The position numbers and the translations under genes are program-made. A stretch of DNA of 64,000 bases from Pocillopora verrucosa (taxonomy: Eukaryota; Cnidaria; Anthozoa; Scleractinia; Pocilloporidae), in assembly GCF_036669915.1 (NCBI RefSeq), contig NC_089325.1, positions 5,663,400 to 5,727,399 of the forward strand, given 5' to 3'. The notes under the pieces were generated by a model. That model ran no database searches, was not told where the DNA came from, and was given only the letters and a program-made list of their open reading frames with translations. Below, piece by piece: positions 51,944-64,000 of the stretch (positions within the stretch are counted from its first letter, which is position 1; each line of letters begins with the position of its first letter).

Positions 51944-54900
51944 ACGGGCGCCACAGTGGTCACTGAATACCCTACGTAAGATCACCACGAGTCAAGGTTG
52001 ATATGTGTCTTGATAATCAACAGAACGCGCGCACTTGAGGAGAGCGATGGAATGTGACTTCAAGAAATCTGATTCAACCCCAGACAGCTCTTGCTACCGT
52101 TGCGTGATGCACTGATGGGATTCGTGCGATAAAGACAAGAGGGAACAGTTTTCGCATCCTACACAAACCGCTCGCGGTCTCCTCTGAAAATAAATAGCGA
52201 TATATCCATCTTATGTGGCATATACGCAAGAATTTCAAAGCTATTCTCGAGACAAATTGATCGAATGATTAAAGGCTTTAGGCGGCTTTACCATTCGAGC
52301 TTAGACGAGTCGACGATTTAAGGGGGGCGAGTAGGCGAATAATCTCAATATACACGCAATCTTTGGTGAACTCTCGAGTGATCGTTTCCTTCTTAAGGCG
52401 GCTTTAGGCAACTCGATGCAAACAACTAAATTCTCTGAGTGAGCGATCACAATTCGCTCGGAGCAGACCTGTTTTTTGCCAAACGCTGAATGTCGTTAGC
52501 CCGCCACTTAACCTCATGACGTCATCTAGAACAATCCAAAAGGTATAGTTAATTGAGATAAGAACTTGAGACTTGTCAGTAAGAATGTTTGTCTACTGCC
52601 GCCCCTTGCATTATCCTGTTTTACCGATCACCTCGTAAAAACACTGCTTTCCTTGGGTAAACCGCAAATGAGACCACGACTACACGCAATCTGGACTCCG
52701 CTTGGCAAGGACAATAAATCATTGTCCCTTTAATTGCTGCCCTCGTCCACGAGAGCAAGACATCTTGTGATTCCAGTGCATAATGCATTAATAATCATAG
52801 CGTGTTCATTATCATGCCACACTCGACACTAATGGCCGCTAATCATTAATTAATAGTCGTTTCCGGAGAGGAATGATAACGTTTTTCTGGGAGCAGATGT
52901 CATCAGATGTACCTGTTAGTGGTGTACATCTTGATGGTCTTGTCAACACTTCTTGGTGAGTGGTGATCGAGGTCTATCATCTCCATCGAACATAGTTAAT
53001 TACATGAACAAGTATAATTGAAGTTTGTTGTAACAAATATTGTATCACTGGACGTAAGAGCAGGACTCGCATCTTTTCGGGGATTTAAGCCGAAAGAAGG
53101 CAATTACTATCAGGGGTATCCATTTTCATCCAATTTCTGTGGAACCATTGGAACCAAACACGAAACAATTCAGCAGTCTTAAATTGGGAACACAAAACTA
53201 ATGTTTGGATTTTGTTACAGTTAAATAAACATTAAAAGCCTTGAAACCCGTGAAACTGCCATGCAAATATTTGGGGTGTACACTCGGTTTCGTTGATTAT
53301 AAAGTATTTTCTTCGCGATAGAATAACCAACACTGGTCAAATATAACTGAAACAAAAGGAAATCTTTGAAATCTTTTACTTCACTTGAAATTCATTTTAC
53401 ATGCACGTTAGTTTGATTTCCTCCATTCGTATGCAGGAAATTCAGTTTTCATTATCTAGAGCGTTGCAAACACTATGTTTGTTTGACAGTTCACGCCAAA
53501 CCAGGAAAATTTTAATAAATAACAGCTAGTCCCCGACCTTGCTACAAGGACATCTCTCTCTTGATACACTGCTTGAATCCCTGCCAGCCTGTCTTCTCTG
53601 ACGCCGGGACCTGTTTATATAAGAGATTTCACTAAGATGCCACTTTGAATAACCGGTCGCACCTCTTCTTTAAGTCATAAGTCACAAATTAGTACCATAC
53701 TTCAATCAATCCCATGCCACACAAGGCGATCTGTAGACAGGAAATGACTGTGACACTTTATGTTCATCTCACTGCTAATAAGGCGTCGCCATCAGTCATT
53801 GAAATAGATACATTACAAGATTAATGTATTTAGTTTCGACATTTGACCTAAACGAAGACGATTTGATACCTGATGGATACATAAGTTTTTATTACATTAC
53901 GCTGCATAAATTCACTGCAAGGATACAATTGTGTTTATATACAAAACTCCACGACATCAGTGGCGGCACAAAGCATTCCGACGAAGGAACACATCAGAAA
54001 ATAAACACCTCACATACCACATACTCGAGTGTCAATAAAATTAAAAATAAGTACTTATCATTTCGGAGCGAAATTGGAAAAAAAAGACAATAAGAAGAAA
54101 AAAAAAGGTATTAAATAGTTTCAACATAGATTAACACTTCACAGAGATTACACTTGACCTAAACGAGTTTAAAAAGGTACAGAAACTTCGAAGTAGGTCC
54201 CAATTCCGACGGCAACAGAGATTTTACTGAGAAAAATGTGATTTAAAAGTTGAGTAGTTACCACTGCACAATTCACTCTACAATCAAGGACCGAGAACGG
54301 TCCGAAGAATGGCAATAAAGACACTTGAAAAACTTCCGACAAAATGCCAAGAGGGCTACGAAAAAGATACAGTACTGAAGAGATTTACTAACACGACAAG
54401 AGCTCACACTTAAACCACTGAGCCTGAAGAGACCTGTCAAATACGATGAATAACTCACACCAATACTATCAACCGGCGTTATAGCTCAAGTGTGACTAAA
54501 CGCATTTGGTACTGAAACTAAACTTGTCACGCAAGTTGATGACTTCCCGTCACGCTTATAATTAGACCCGTGTGTTCGCTACCCGTTGACATTTTCACAA
54601 ACAAGGAACATAAGTGTTGTTATTTGAACAGCACCACGGAAGTTGTATCTACGTGTGAACATTTGTAAAACGCTTAAAAACTGCTGTGCTGACACACTGT
54701 GCTTCCTGTGAACAGAAAAAATAAATCGACTCAAGTTTTTCCGAGTGTTTTTTTTTTGACACTTCCGGATAAACATGACAATCAAAACACTCTAGGCAAA
54801 GTCCCTTGTTGTTGAGAACCACGTTCGCGGAAGGATTCCCTTCTGTCGACAATAAGAGGGAAATATTATAATTTTAAGACACCCTCCTGAGTTTCAAGTC

Positions 54901-57900
54901 TCACTCAAACCACAATATCACGACACATTGAACAGAGTCACGGAGAAAACCCCAAAAGGACGGCTCAAAATACGTGAAATCATCTGCTAGTGCAGTGAAA
55001 AACCGTAAAGAGGAAAAATAACTCAAAAAGGGAAGAAGGAACCAGAATGGTTGGGAATGAGGAAAATTTTCCCGCATTGCAAATGAAGAACAATACTCAG
55101 GCTTAATTTTACGATGCACAGACACTAAGTTACGGCAGAGTCCAAAATTGGGTTTGAAAACACCGACATCTCTTTACTCAATGATTAAGCTTCAGCCAAT
55201 TCTGTATTTTCGATAGGAAAGTTTGAATCACGAACGTGCTGGTATTTGGACTAAAGCTAGACTTTCTTTAAAATCTCTAGAAAAAGGTCATTGCATCACT
55301 TTGATAACGGAAGAATCAGATTAAATAAAGCCTCCTTTTCCCTGGGTAAGCTTTGTTTCCACAACTGGAATTACTTAAAGAGCCACGGAGGCACCAAACG
55401 GACAAGTATCAACATGTTATGGCCAGTTCCTCGTCACCGTGCCTATTGACAAAAAAGGTTCATCACATTCATCAGTTGAGGACCCGCATAAATGCTTCAA
55501 ATTCAACCCTGGATCCTCTCGCTCATCTGGGGAAATATTCACCCGGCGCCGGTCATTTCGTCTTACAGGTCTTCCCATGCTCTTATGAAGAGGCAACCAT
55601 GAGCTGATTTTTCGCTACTTTGTAGGTTACAGAGGGATTAGCATCACTTTCAACGGCCAAAAACAACAACACTAAGCTTTGTTATTACAGAAAATATATC
55701 TGCCAGAATACCTGCCCGTGCTTGATAAAAACTGATAAGAAATGGAACGGGTCAAGCAAAAAGTAAAGAAAAAGGGAGAGGTAGAAAGAAATAACGAAAA
55801 GAAAAAAATAGAAGCTGTAAAAATGAGCTCTCATTTGAAAACAATTACAAGGCCGCTACTATTGGCACGTGATTAACCCTTTCACGCCCATATATGACCA
55901 AAATGTAACTTCATCTAACGACTTCAGTACATTCTACAACAAGAAGATGATAGGAATAGATAAACTCATCTGACAGACGGTGTTATCTTGATGCAACTCC
56001 CAATTCTCTTCAAGAATAAGACAACAAGAAGCTAGAGTTGCTCTCGGCTACGCCGAGAGCAACTCTTACGCATCTTTCGTGCTCTCCAAACTTCCCGCGT
56101 GCTTCATATCTCGATGAACGCACGCTAACGTATGAACCAATTGTTAAGTAGAGCAGCCGAAAGGGAGAACTGTCAAATACATCAAATCTTAGGAGTTAAT
56201 TGGGATCACCAAAGTATAGTATCCACGCCTTAACGCCTGAAGCGAAAACTCAAACAGATCACAGAGACAGAGAGGTAAAGCTGGGGCGAAGAGGGACTTA
56301 ATCAGAGGTGAATTAAAAAAGATTGCGCTCGGATAAACCTGGAAAACCTGGCGAAGACATTTTTCGGGAGAATCTGCCTTGCAAAACATCAAAATGCATT
56401 GGCTAAGAGTACAGGTAACTTTATTTTTTCGAATAGAATGGACTCATTCTTGATATGCCTAGGGGTCTTCTTTATCTCAAAAGGAATTTTTTTACACGAA
56501 TAAACTGCTAAAGAATGGAATTCTTTAAAACCGGAAGTTAGGAGAAAGATTTTGATTAAGATCAGAAAGACGATTGGAAGAGCAGCTTTTTTAAGTATTT
56601 AGTGAATATTCATATTTGTTAGCCTTGAATAATAGCGGTACATACATGATATATACAATTTCTTCCCTAGTTTCATTCTTAAACCTTACTTTGTATGTTA
56701 TGTCTTACCTACGTCACATGTACAAATAAACGAATGAATTATTGATTTCAAAGAAATCAATGTTCGGTTGATTTGAAGCCTTTATCAACTCTACAGACCA
56801 GTCCCAACAAGTTTTAAGCTATGCAATGGACCAAAACGCCCTATGAATTGACCATTCTTTCTGGAATTAACTCACAGAATTAAGAGAAGCTTGACCTGTT
56901 TGGGATTTGAAGTTACATGCAACGTCCGGATCAGATGAACAGACTCCTTCACTACTAAACAGTGCATTATTTGCACTAGTACCCCCGCCAATGCTTCTTA
57001 AAGGTTTTTTTTTGGGTGGAAGGGGGGCGTCCACTATCTCCCGAATTCGAAGATTATCTTTTCCTAAAGTAAAACTTTATCTGTTTGCATGAATCAGTAC
57101 GCATATTGCAACATGTCAATGAATCATTCACAAGTTCTCTCTGAAGGTGCATGTAGGTCACACTTACTAAAATAAAACACAATAATCAGTATGGAATACG
57201 TAGATACAGGTCACCTATACGAATGACCCTCGAAAGCGGTCATCATGCAACATTAAAATTGTTACACTAGGTCATCATAGTTGACAGTTGTACATTTACT
57301 TTCTTTTCTTGGAATTGTTGTAAATAAATCCGTATGAAATTACGAAGCCCTATTCACTTGAAAGAAGGGTAGCCCTCTGGTGGCGGCTTACCTCATAAAA
57401 GTAAGATCTAGTTCATTTTGTGTCGAGGCTACGTTTATATGAGGTGTAATGTTAGCAAAAGAAGTATTACGTACCGTGATGGGAAAATTAATTTTTTAAA
57501 CGAATAAGCGTCTTAGGATTATTCAGGCAAGATGTATTCATTCACACAAAAGTATCCACCTTACGTCCGAAATTTAAAGTTGGAGGGACAACGCACGTTA
57601 GCGAAAAAAAGGTTGGAGAGACACGTTTATCCTGCAAACATGGCCGGTTGTATAAATGATCGCGCACTTCTTAGCGGCTTCAAGCTTCAGCGGCAAGATA
57701 ACCCTAAGATTATCTTATTATCTAGAAATAATATCTCTTGACATTTCTCTACCGAAGTTAACGTTATTCTGCGAGGAGAACCTCGTCATTAGCGCTTCAG
57801 CTCGAGCGTTTCTTCAAATGCGGGAAAGTTGAAGGCCTCGAGCTAAGCGAGCCCGCGAGAAGTCAGCAAGGCGTTTAGCACTGATTATCAGTGCCAGACT

Positions 57901-58032
57901 CCCGGTAAATCTCTCCCAGAATCGTCTCATGTCATCTCGTGCGCGGAGAAAACGCGCGTCATACAACGCTACGAGCCACGTAAACGTGGACCTTAAGATG
58001 TTAAAGTTGTGTTCCAAAACTAAAACACTTAC
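51944..58032. other. Intergenic region, deiodinase-like gene C to the MICU exons
   Basis: No confident exon. Further 3' exons of the MICU-type gene are expected on the minus strand in this region but could not be identified. Notable items: a TAAT-rich cluster near 52779-52858, an AT-rich stretch at 53.8-54.3 kb, a MITE-like terminus AACCCTTTCACGCCCA at about 55876, and a hairpin at 56034-56066. Confidence 0.45.
56034..56066. repeat. 15-bp inverted repeat with three-base loop
   Basis: AGAGTTGCTCTCGGC, spacer TAC, then GCCGAGAGCAACTCT. It is GC-rich relative to its surroundings and follows a MITE-like terminus near 55876, so it is probably part of a fold-back element. Confidence 0.7.
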
Positions 58033-58884
58033 CATGAATCCACGCTTGAGGCGATCCTTCATCAACTCTATGAACTCGCTATAACTTAGTTTACCATCAC
58101 CTGAAGAATAACGAAGAGACGTTACATTACTTGCTAATTCAAAAAGAACCGCTGCTTGTACCAGTACGAGTAGTTCTGGAGGTGGAGGCAAACTTGAATT
58201 TCTCCCAAAAACACCTTGTTATCCTCGCAAAGGAACTCATGGGCTGAGAGTTACCACCTTCGCACTATCATGGATCTTAACATCCGAATTGCAAGCCTCG
58301 TGTGTTGTGTTCTTCGGCAAGGAAATACACTGGGCTGGAAATATTAAGTTATTTCTTTAATTTGCTGATGTGATTTACAAATAACTTTCATTTACACTAT
58401 TAATCCACTATACAGCAAAAGATGACAACGACGGAAACTGCGACAGGCAAAGAGGGAAATGTGTGTAAGGAAAATTACGAATTAGATCTTAGGAGCGTAA
58501 GTTTTAACATGACCCTTGGCCATCTGACACTTGGTTCAAACTAAGAAGGTGTGTAAAGAACGGGTTATGAATGCAAGCGGTAAGTGTGCTGAGCATGAAA
58601 GAGTGGAGAGTTGTTCGTATATATCAAAAGCGCTGGTCGTGGTAATGAAGCACCTCAGTCAAGAAAGGGTTTGATTTTTAATTCCCACGGAGAGCACAAG
58701 AAGGTCGTAATACACGAAGTGTTCGTAATACGAGGCGGGTGGAAGGTCGTAAAGCGAGTCTCCCCTGCACGAAGTACAAAAATGAAAATCTCACCGTCTT
58801 TATCGAATAGTTGAAATACCGTGTGAACTACATACGGGTCCAATGTCTGCCCTGTTGAGATACGGACAGCTCTCTGGAATTCCT
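58033..58884 (-). CDS. MICU-type mitochondrial calcium uptake regulator, two internal exons (partial)
   Basis: Exons 58884-58795 and 58100-58033, GT/AG on all four ends, joined in phase across one glycine codon. They read EFQRAVRISTGQTLDPYVVH, then TVFQLFDKDG, joined to DGKLSYSEFIELMKDRLKRG, then FM. DKDGDGKLSYSE is a canonical 12-residue EF-hand calcium loop, and the sequence before and after resembles the C-terminal EF-hand of MICU2/MICU3, EF-hand gatekeepers of the mitochondrial calcium uniporter. N-terminal exons (mitochondrial target, first EF-hand) were not found up to the window end, and no stop-bearing exon was found downstream. The intronless GPCR at 61.4 kb may lie within an intron of this gene. 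Alternatively the two exons are a gene fragment. Confidence 0.8.
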
Positions 58885-61403
58885 CTGTGGAGTGAAGGAG
58901 TAACCATAAGTAAAATACGTTCAACATGAAATTCTTATTCAATTGCCAACAAATTAAGCCCAAACAGCAATGGTTCTGATGCCCCGTCCCTCTCCTCTCT
59001 TCATACTTTTGACTGTCGCTCACTCCCTTGGTACAAATTTCTTTCTCTCCCCAGCCCTCCGCTACTGTAAATATCCGATGTGGCCGCTAAAAATTTTCAC
59101 CGAGAAAAATCTACGCACTCGCTCACCAAAATCACGCCTGCTCTGCCGGCTAATGGAATGGAGGAGTGTTGAAACATAAATAGCTCATTAGTGTCAAAGA
59201 GATCAGCGATAAACACCCTCATTTTTGGGCTAAACGCTTTTACAACTTAAACCACGCGTAACATTTGTCAATCAAAACCGAAAAAGCAAACAAACAAGCA
59301 CAACAAAAATAAAAGTAAATCAAAATTGAGCATTACTAGGAGCTAACTAAAATTTAACACAAAGCCTGAGCTGTTCTCACCTTCATCTGATCACTGATTA
59401 CATACGTTTTACGCGATTAATTGCAAAATGGAGGCAAATTATTGTGCAGGCAGTTTGAAATTCTCTCTAACGACCGTCATTGTTCATTGTTAGCAGTATA
59501 TCTAAGCTGTAATGAGCTTTTCTGCGTTAATTATAATTACGTGTATCATGAAATGATGTGTGAAGTTTATTTTTGCTTTTGAGGTAAAAAAAAAATCCAA
59601 ATCCAAATCTCGAAATGTGTAAGGAAATGAGGATACATATTGAAGAAACCCGTCAAACCGACCGAATAAAGTTAATTAAGAAATTGTGCCGGTTTTCCTC
59701 TCTTTCTTGAACTCAACTCAAATACTATGGGAGTCTCATCTTGGAAAAAAAAAAGTATCTCTTAGGCTGTGTTGAAAATATATAATGGATACTGACAAAT
59801 TGTCCAAATTTTAATTTTGAATTTATGACAGCTGTCGATGTTACATGAAATTAATTAGGCTGCAGATTACTTTCTTTAACGTCAGATCAAATCTATGTTT
59901 ACGCCTTGTAGGTGAAAAACGTGCACAGGAGCCGAACTGCCACTGACCGGAGTCTTCAACAGCGTTATCTCTGTAGTGAAATACGTCGAAAGTACACACA
60001 AACATGATCGGATACTAGACGAGTTTTTTGATACCTGGGCCGTGCATTTACTGTAAAGAGAAAGATTAATTATGCTTTGATTTCGACAAAAATTATTTAC
60101 ACAAGTGATAGGGTATGTTTAAAGAAAGTGCTCAAGATAACCTTCGTCCCGCCTGAGAGAAATAAAACCATTGAGATAGATCAATTCTCTGCAAAGAATG
60201 GTAAGTACTGTCGACCACTCATCCTATATCCTATAAGTTGCTTGGACTGGCAATTTCGAAACCGCCTCGTGTACCGAAAGAGTTTGAAAACAAATTCAAG
60301 CTTTGTCATTGCATTATGTAAGATTCGTTTGAAAATTTTTGTCCCGGAATGACACCAATAACAATTTGCAGCTCTGTCTAATGAATTTCAAAAAGGCAAA
60401 AGACTTGAAAATTGAAAAATATCACGAAAAAAGAGAAAACAAAACGAAAAAAAGACCCAAACTCGTTTTACTAAAATTTGACTCATACAACGAAATTTTT
60501 CTCCCTTACGTCAAAGTTATCAGAATTGATTTACATGCACTAAATTGGTGTTTAATTATTCGAGGTATTATGTTTCAATATATTGTAATAAGTGTCCCTG
60601 TTTTTTTATTAAAAAAAAATTCCTGAAATTTTTGCTTTTCTTAAATTTCAAACTGGTTTCGTTGAAAAATACTAATACAGTATCCTCCAGGCGTTAAGTT
60701 TTCAGTATATACAAATCATACAAATCGTTCTTCCGGTATAATCACTTTCCTGTTTGCTAATCTTAAGCCTGAGTCAGATTAATGGTGACATTTCTTTTCA
60801 TACACACAAGAATTGTTTCCATGAAACCACTCCAAGCTTACCGAGTATTTTTTTGAGCAAACAAAATGCTAATTTGAATCACACGAACTTCGTCGGGTTC
60901 ATTTGAAAAATAAGCCCCAATGATAAACCGTTTGCTTACCTAAAAAAAAAAAAAACCTTGGGCGGTCTTTGAAATTTAACTGCAATATATACTCAATTGT
61001 TATCAGTTTCCATAAAAGTGTCACCACTTGTTCTAAAAGTGATTACCTTTTTGTTAATCAACAACTGAATTACGTTTCTTTTTCCGATAAATGTGCACCT
61101 GCTCACACCAAAAAAATTCATGCAAAATCATGCAAAATTGTGCCCAGTATGATAAAGACAATATTACGTTACCTGGGTTTTAAATGAGCCTTTTTTTCAT
61201 TTCCTAACAAGGGCAGATAACGCATCGTTTAAAGGATTGGCTATACACCCACAGATCTCAGCGAGAAAGCAAATTACATCAACCGATTGTAAATCGAATG
61301 CGGCTTACATCCATGGACAGGAGTGGCTTTTGGTGCTGAAAGATTCAGGAGGCTTCCACGACAAAATCGTCGACTGAGACAAATTTTCTTGGCTTTTTTA
61401 ACA
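58885..61403. other. Region between MICU exons and GPCR, no exon recognised
   Basis: AT-rich, with short ORFs only. It may be MICU intron sequence plus the GPCR promoter. No MICU upstream exon was recognised on the minus strand. Confidence 0.4.
61313..61339 (+). other. Possible upstream ORF before the GPCR start
   Basis: An ATG at 61313 opens an eight-residue reading frame that stops at 61339, 64 bases before the GPCR ATG. If it lies in the transcript it could lower translation. However, CCATGGACAG could also be a splice acceptor, which would remove it. Confidence 0.35.
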
Positions 61404-62411
61404 ATGGCGAGTGAGGGGCAAACAATTCTTTCCCAAGAACTTCAGCAAAGATCACTTGGTTTGGTTGTCTTCGAAAGTGCTCTTATGATGTTTATCAATA
61501 TTCTGGCCTTCATAGGTAACATGCTAGTCTGCTGGGCTGTGTACCGTAACCAACGACTTCGCACCATACCAAACATCTATGTCGTTACTCTGGCCATATC
61601 TGATGCTCTCATGGCAGTACTCTGTATGCCAATGTCCGCGGTTCTTCTTATAACAGGAGAGTGGCCATTGAGCAGTGCTGTTTGTCATTTCCAAGGATTT
61701 TTTTGTTTTTTCTGTGCGTTATACTCTTTGCTGCTTATGACTGCAACGGCTGTGAACCGATATTTTCGCGTGGTGAAACCCAATCTTTATCGCCAGCGTT
61801 TTAAAGTAAAATCAACATGTATCTCTGTGGTTGCCATAACACTTTTCGCAGCTTTTGGTGCAGGGCTTTCATCGATGGCTCAGTGGGCCACATTTATCGT
61901 GCACTACGGTAAAGTTATCTGTTTTATGGACTTCGATACACCGTACCTGGACATGGCATACATGGCGTATTTGGATGTTATCTACATCTCTGTTCCCATT
62001 GGAATCATCACCTTCGCATATTACAAGATTTTTACAACCATCAAACAACATAATCAGGAGATGAACAATACAAGAAAAGGGGCGACTCTTCGACTGAATG
62101 TGGAAGAAGTAAAAATAACAAAGGCACTTTTCGCAGCTGTGCTGGGCTTTATCCTCTGTTGGGGACCTATAGCTATTATTGACATGGTTGATTCTTTCTC
62201 AGCGCATAAACTCGCTATCCCACGGCAGGTTTTCATGTTATATATATATCTCGGTTTTGGCAGTTGTTCCATTAATCCTGTAATATACGGAGTCATGAAT
62301 AGAGCGTTTCGAGCAGAATTCCTACGGGTTTTAACTTTCTGGAAAAGAAAGAATGAAGTGGTTCAACTTGATGGGACCTTCACTGTTGCTGCCCTGTCTT
62401 TTTCACAGTGA
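61404..62411 (+). CDS. Class A (rhodopsin-like) GPCR, intronless, complete
   Basis: Seven-transmembrane receptor, 335 aa, single exon. The class A landmarks are present: GN in TM1 (Asn39), LAISDAL in TM2 (Asp67), Cys94 and Cys173 for the extracellular disulfide, NRY at 118-120 in place of DRY, LCWGP in TM6 (252-255) and NPVIY in TM7 (291-295). The TM7 position of the opsin retinal lysine is Phe285, so it is not a functional opsin. GNMLVCWAVYRNQRLRT and NRY resemble melatonin-receptor-like and related cnidarian orphan receptors; the ligand cannot be assigned. The frame is open upstream to 61323 without an ATG, so ATG 61404 is the first usable start. The C-terminal tail is short. Confidence 0.93.
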   Translation: MASEGQTILSQELQQRSLGLVVFESALMMFINILAFIGNMLVCWAVYRNQRLRTIPNIYVVTLAISDALMAVLCMPMSAVLLITGEWPLSSAVCHFQGFFCFFCALYSLLLMTATAVNRYFRVVKPNLYRQRFKVKSTCISVVAITLFAAFGAGLSSMAQWATFIVHYGKVICFMDFDTPYLDMAYMAYLDVIYISVPIGIITFAYYKIFTTIKQHNQEMNNTRKGATLRLNVEEVKITKALFAAVLGFILCWGPIAIIDMVDSFSAHKLAIPRQVFMLYIYLGFGSCSINPVIYGVMNRAFRAEFLRVLTFWKRKNEVVQLDGTFTVAALSFSQ

Positions 62412-62550
62412 AGAGAAAGCACATGTGGCACGCCGAGCCGGGAAAATCGAGATTTTCCAGCGACCTTTAAAATAATCTTTACGGAAATGGAAAAAAGTAA
62501 TTCTAACAGCGTGAATGAAAGCCGTTTGTGTAAACAAAATTCATACTTCT

Positions 62551-62556
62551 AATAAA
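62551..62556 (+). terminator. Candidate poly(A) signal for the GPCR gene
   Basis: AATAAA (CTAATAAAACAC) lies 140 bases past the stop, a typical distance. Confidence 0.5.
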
Positions 62557-64000
62557 ACACACAAAAGGAGTTAATAAACGACGTATATTTATTTGAATTG
62601 CTTTTATATAATTTCATAAATCCATATTTTCGTTCAAGAATACCGAACTCTTGTTACTTATTTTGTGAAAAAGGTTCGCTTCTAGATTTCATGCCGCGCA
62701 CTTGATAGATTTGAATTGTAGGCGTATCAACGAATCAATTTGTTAGGCAAATGTTTATTTTGAAAATACAATATCCTGAACTTTATTTGACGCAAACACG
62801 TAAAACACGGTCTCTACTGGACGAAAGGTCAATTCATTATAATATATTTTGAGTAAGATACTTAATCTATTCGCATAGTACAATGCCCTTAGGAGAAGCA
62901 AATTACTCTGGACGAAAGAGTTTCCTTTATTTTTCTTTTAGTGGCTAGATGCCGGGACAAAATTAAATAATTTCCATGAAAATTTAGACGTGGAAAACGA
63001 TAACTAGTGAAACGAGAAGCGCACGAACTGGACTTTCATTGCATCGCAAGTATTTCGAAACCTCGTACACTATCATATTATGAAATAAGTTTTCCTCTGG
63101 TGCCTTCAAGCAATGTAATAGCCTGAAGATATCCAACTGGGTGAATAAATGAAAAACAAGCATTGTTGGGACAGCGTCAAAGGAGAGCGTGATCAGTTAT
63201 TCTTTGAGAACGATTGGAACATTTATGAGCTAGAGAACTAAAACCCATTTCAAAGAAGAGGCGTCAGTTACATATTTTTAAACCAATCACAGGCTGTAAC
63301 ATTTAACGACAACAAAACGGTTTCGAGAAATACAGTTACTTCTGTCGGAATAGAGGTAAAAGTCTGAGGCGCAAAAAATTAAGAGACGTGCACATATGTT
63401 TCCTTCTGTAACAGCCATTTACACTAAATAGCCAAACACAGTCGTTTTAAACCTTCACGCACCATTTGTCCTGGAAGCGTCTTGACAACTTTGACATTAT
63501 ACATTTTCTTTAGTTCGATGTACACATAAAGAAGATAAATATGGATTAGGGCCGTTTTACTTCCTGATACCTTATTAATCTGTTTTGCGTGCTTATGTGT
63601 TATTTTAATACGAGCGATAGGAAATTCTGGTAATGATCTTCTTTGGGAGTCACACCGAACACTGAAATAACGAGAATCACTTTCACTCGAAAAGTCGTGT
63701 GTTTTCACCTTGAGCGGTTGCCATACCCGCTTTCATTAACACTTAAGCATCATGCGTATAAAATTTTAAAGACAATTATTAAGGATAGCTTTGCAAAGGG
63801 GATTCTTTTGAATTCAAGCAAACATCGGCAACAAAATTGTGCTAATAGATGTTGCATACTTAGAAAAAACACTGTCAATGAAAGTAAAGTGCTCGAGAAG
63901 ATGGCGATTCGAATGAAATGATCTTGTAAATGACAAAGCGAGATTATTTTCGCGCACTTCTAAAACGCGTTTATTGAGACACGACGGAAAATGAAAGTTA
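62557..64000. other. Right end of window, no gene recognised
   Basis: Only short ORFs on both strands (up to 94 aa), with no domain or clear splice pattern. Confidence 0.45.

Noticed and set aside
61404..62411. GPCR as an opsin
   Set aside because: The TM7 residue six before the Asn of NPVIY is Phe, not the retinal-binding Lys, so it cannot form a Schiff base in the usual way.

Overview
This window is animal nuclear DNA: AT-rich, with intron-containing genes bounded by GT/AG sites, wide non-coding gaps and many short dispersed repeats. The gene content and repeat style suggest an anthozoan cnidarian, most likely a stony coral. That assignment is inferred from general familiarity, not from a database search. 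All exon maps below were read by hand from ORFs, splice sites and reading-frame continuity.

Layout. (1) 1961-10721, minus: complete 11-exon UBE3A (E6AP) HECT ubiquitin ligase, 772 aa. (2) 10722-11222: 501-bp head-to-head intergenic region, probably a bidirectional promoter. (3) 11223-25158, plus: complete 25-exon translation initiation factor eIF5B, about 1168 aa. Its introns hold several MITE-like and tRNA-derived repeats, including a 333-bp palindrome. (4) 25159-29459: non-coding, repeat-rich. (5) 29460-32962, plus: three-exon opine (octopine-type) dehydrogenase, 403 aa. Its second intron carries the 3' end of a Penelope-like element with a GIY-YIG domain, a fold-back MITE and a palindromic hammerhead-like repeat. 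(6) 39588-51943: three two-exon iodothyronine-deiodinase-like genes, two in tandem (plus) and one inverted (minus). All three have a cysteine codon where deiodinases usually have selenocysteine. (7) 58033-58884, minus: two exons of a MICU-type mitochondrial calcium-uptake regulator; the rest was not found. (8) 61404-62411, plus: intronless class A GPCR, 335 aa.

The UBE3A/eIF5B pair is ordinary housekeeping. The most unusual area is the deiodinase cluster. It has three diverged cysteine paralogues. The two tandem copies share a TATA box at about the same distance from the ATG and a conserved upstream block ending in GGGGTCA. The octamer TCACGCGA occurs eleven times between 34.8 and 49.8 kb and was not seen elsewhere in the window. 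The repeats are also informative: a tRNA-Thr-like element captured as a near-perfect palindrome inside an older MITE with a 12-bp target duplication, and hammerhead-like cores in a Penelope element and in three short dispersed repeats.
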